Below, piece after piece: positions 41,595 through 41,867 of a stretch of 41,867 bases of DNA. Origin of the DNA: UBA5109 sp964606735. GTDB lineage: Bacteria; Pseudomonadota; Gammaproteobacteria; Pseudomonadales; Pseudohongiellaceae. The stretch is from positions 1 to 41,867 of the forward strand of contig CAZSHI010000020.1 of the NCBI GenBank assembly GCA_964606735.1. Reading direction: 5' to 3'. The position numbers and the translations under genes were made by a program. Position 1 is the first letter of the stretch. The number at the start of each line of letters is the position of its first letter. The notes under the pieces were generated by a model. The model made no database searches. It saw nothing but the letters and a program-made list of their open reading frames with translations, and was not told the DNA's origin.

Positions 41595-41638
41595 ACCAAT
41601 CCTTATCTGTTCGTTATAAATGCGACAGTGAGCCGTGC

Positions 41639-41644
41639 ATTATA
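41639..41644 (-). promoter_or_regulatory. Candidate promoter -10 of the SutA-like gene
   Basis: A perfect TATAAT on the minus strand, 45 bases before the SutA-like ATG (41594), with no clear -35 at 17 bp. It fits a transcription start about 33 bases before the ATG. Confidence 0.4.
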
Positions 41645-41750
41645 CCCAAAACACCCTAATTTTTCCATGGGATTGGATAGTGCAGAAGAATGTATCAGGC
41701 TAAGCAAAGAAAGCTGCTAGTGAGTCAGAATCTTTTTCTGTATGATGGCG

Positions 41751-41774
41751 GCACTTTTTTAAAGTGCTTTCTTT
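41751..41774 (+). terminator. Possible hairpin with T-rich tail
   Basis: GCACTTT (41751-41757) and AAAGTGC (41761-41767) form a seven-pair stem with a three-base loop, followed by TTTCTTT on the plus strand. It resembles a Rho-independent terminator, but no plus-strand gene ends before it, so it may end an unseen short RNA or belong to the leader of the gene that starts beyond the window. Confidence 0.35.
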
Positions 41775-41781
41775 AGTAATG

Positions 41782-41801
41782 AAGTTACAATCATGTAACT
41801 T
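41782..41801. promoter_or_regulatory. 20-bp palindrome with extra half-site, candidate operator
   Basis: Arms AAGTTACA (41782-41789) and TGTAACTT (41794-41801) are perfect inverted repeats around ATCA. A third TGTAACT (41822-41828) lies 28 bp further on. The palindrome lies 50 bases before an ATG at 41852, the possible start of a plus-strand gene that leaves the window, and is a good candidate dimer-binding operator. Confidence 0.5.
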
Positions 41802-41867
41802 TTAATATTGAATTACGCGCCTGTAACTCAGCGTGGGATAAAGAGCAGTAAATGGCTTCCGAAGCCA

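Noticed and set aside
41852..41867. ATG at 41852 reading MASEA as the start of a plus-strand gene
   Set aside because: Only five codons are present before the window ends, so it cannot be called; it is mentioned only as a reason to look at the palindrome.
1..41867. Search for CRISPR, transposase, integrase, tRNA and rRNA
   Set aside because: No spaced direct repeats, no recombinase motifs and no cloverleaf were seen.

Overview
The window is a gene-dense stretch of a gammaproteobacterial chromosome, probably a free-living aerobic, possibly marine, bacterium. The strongest taxonomic clue is the right third (about 28.1-41.3 kb). On the minus strand it carries the classical gammaproteobacterial superoperon nnrD-tsaE-amiB-mutL-(murI)-miaA-hfq-hflX-hflK-hflC-hisZ-purA. 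MutL carries the endonuclease-type motif, as in Pseudomonas-like lineages without MutH. HisZ implies a short-form HisG elsewhere in the genome. I cannot resolve the genus from sequence reading alone. I saw no transposase, integrase, prophage, CRISPR array, tRNA or rRNA.

Layout. 0-0.5 kb: the C-terminus of a GspE/PilB-type secretion or pilus ATPase. 0.5-5.7 kb: small-molecule metabolism (an atypical SDR, acireductone dioxygenase, a sterol-desaturase-family hydroxylase, a secreted double-VOC protein, an aldo/keto reductase and a secreted SMP-30-like propeller). 5.8-9.05 kb: a previously unlisted 49-residue basic small ORF, trxC, and a P-type cation ATPase whose start overlaps trxC. 9.06-14.3 kb: an Old Yellow Enzyme, a divergent gamma-glutamyltransferase-like Ntn hydrolase and an ApbE-DUF2271 fusion in one probable operon, facing a PepSY membrane protein. 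14.4-16.6 kb: a DUF5916 outer-membrane-type protein with a hairpin-rich leader. 16.7-21.05 kb: an ABC system (ATPase, double FtsX-type permease, AttH/CrtC-like lipoprotein). 21.1-25.4 kb: a zinc-ribbon membrane protein, an octaheme cytochrome with HEAT/TPR-like repeats, and a KstD-like flavoprotein. 25.4-27.9 kb: a periplasmic TPR protein, a Sir2 deacylase and a broken membrane GGDEF gene. 28.1-41.3 kb: the housekeeping superoperon. 41.3-41.9 kb: a small SutA-like gene and a structured intergenic region that runs off the window.

The part that looks most like an under-described system is 9.06-14.3 kb. An exported flavin transferase is fused to DUF2271, sits 56 bp from a divergent PepSY membrane protein, and is followed by a GGT-like hydrolase with changed substrate-site residues and an FMN-dependent ene-reductase. 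Other points worth a second look are an SDR that lacks the usual Asn/Ser/Tyr catalytic residues, homopolymer tracts placed where slippage would switch expression (C10 just after a lipobox, C8 between a ribosome binding site and ATG), a 39-nt nearly perfect hairpin before nnrD, and a 20-bp palindrome with an extra half-site at the right edge. All functional statements are from reading the sequence; no database search was run.
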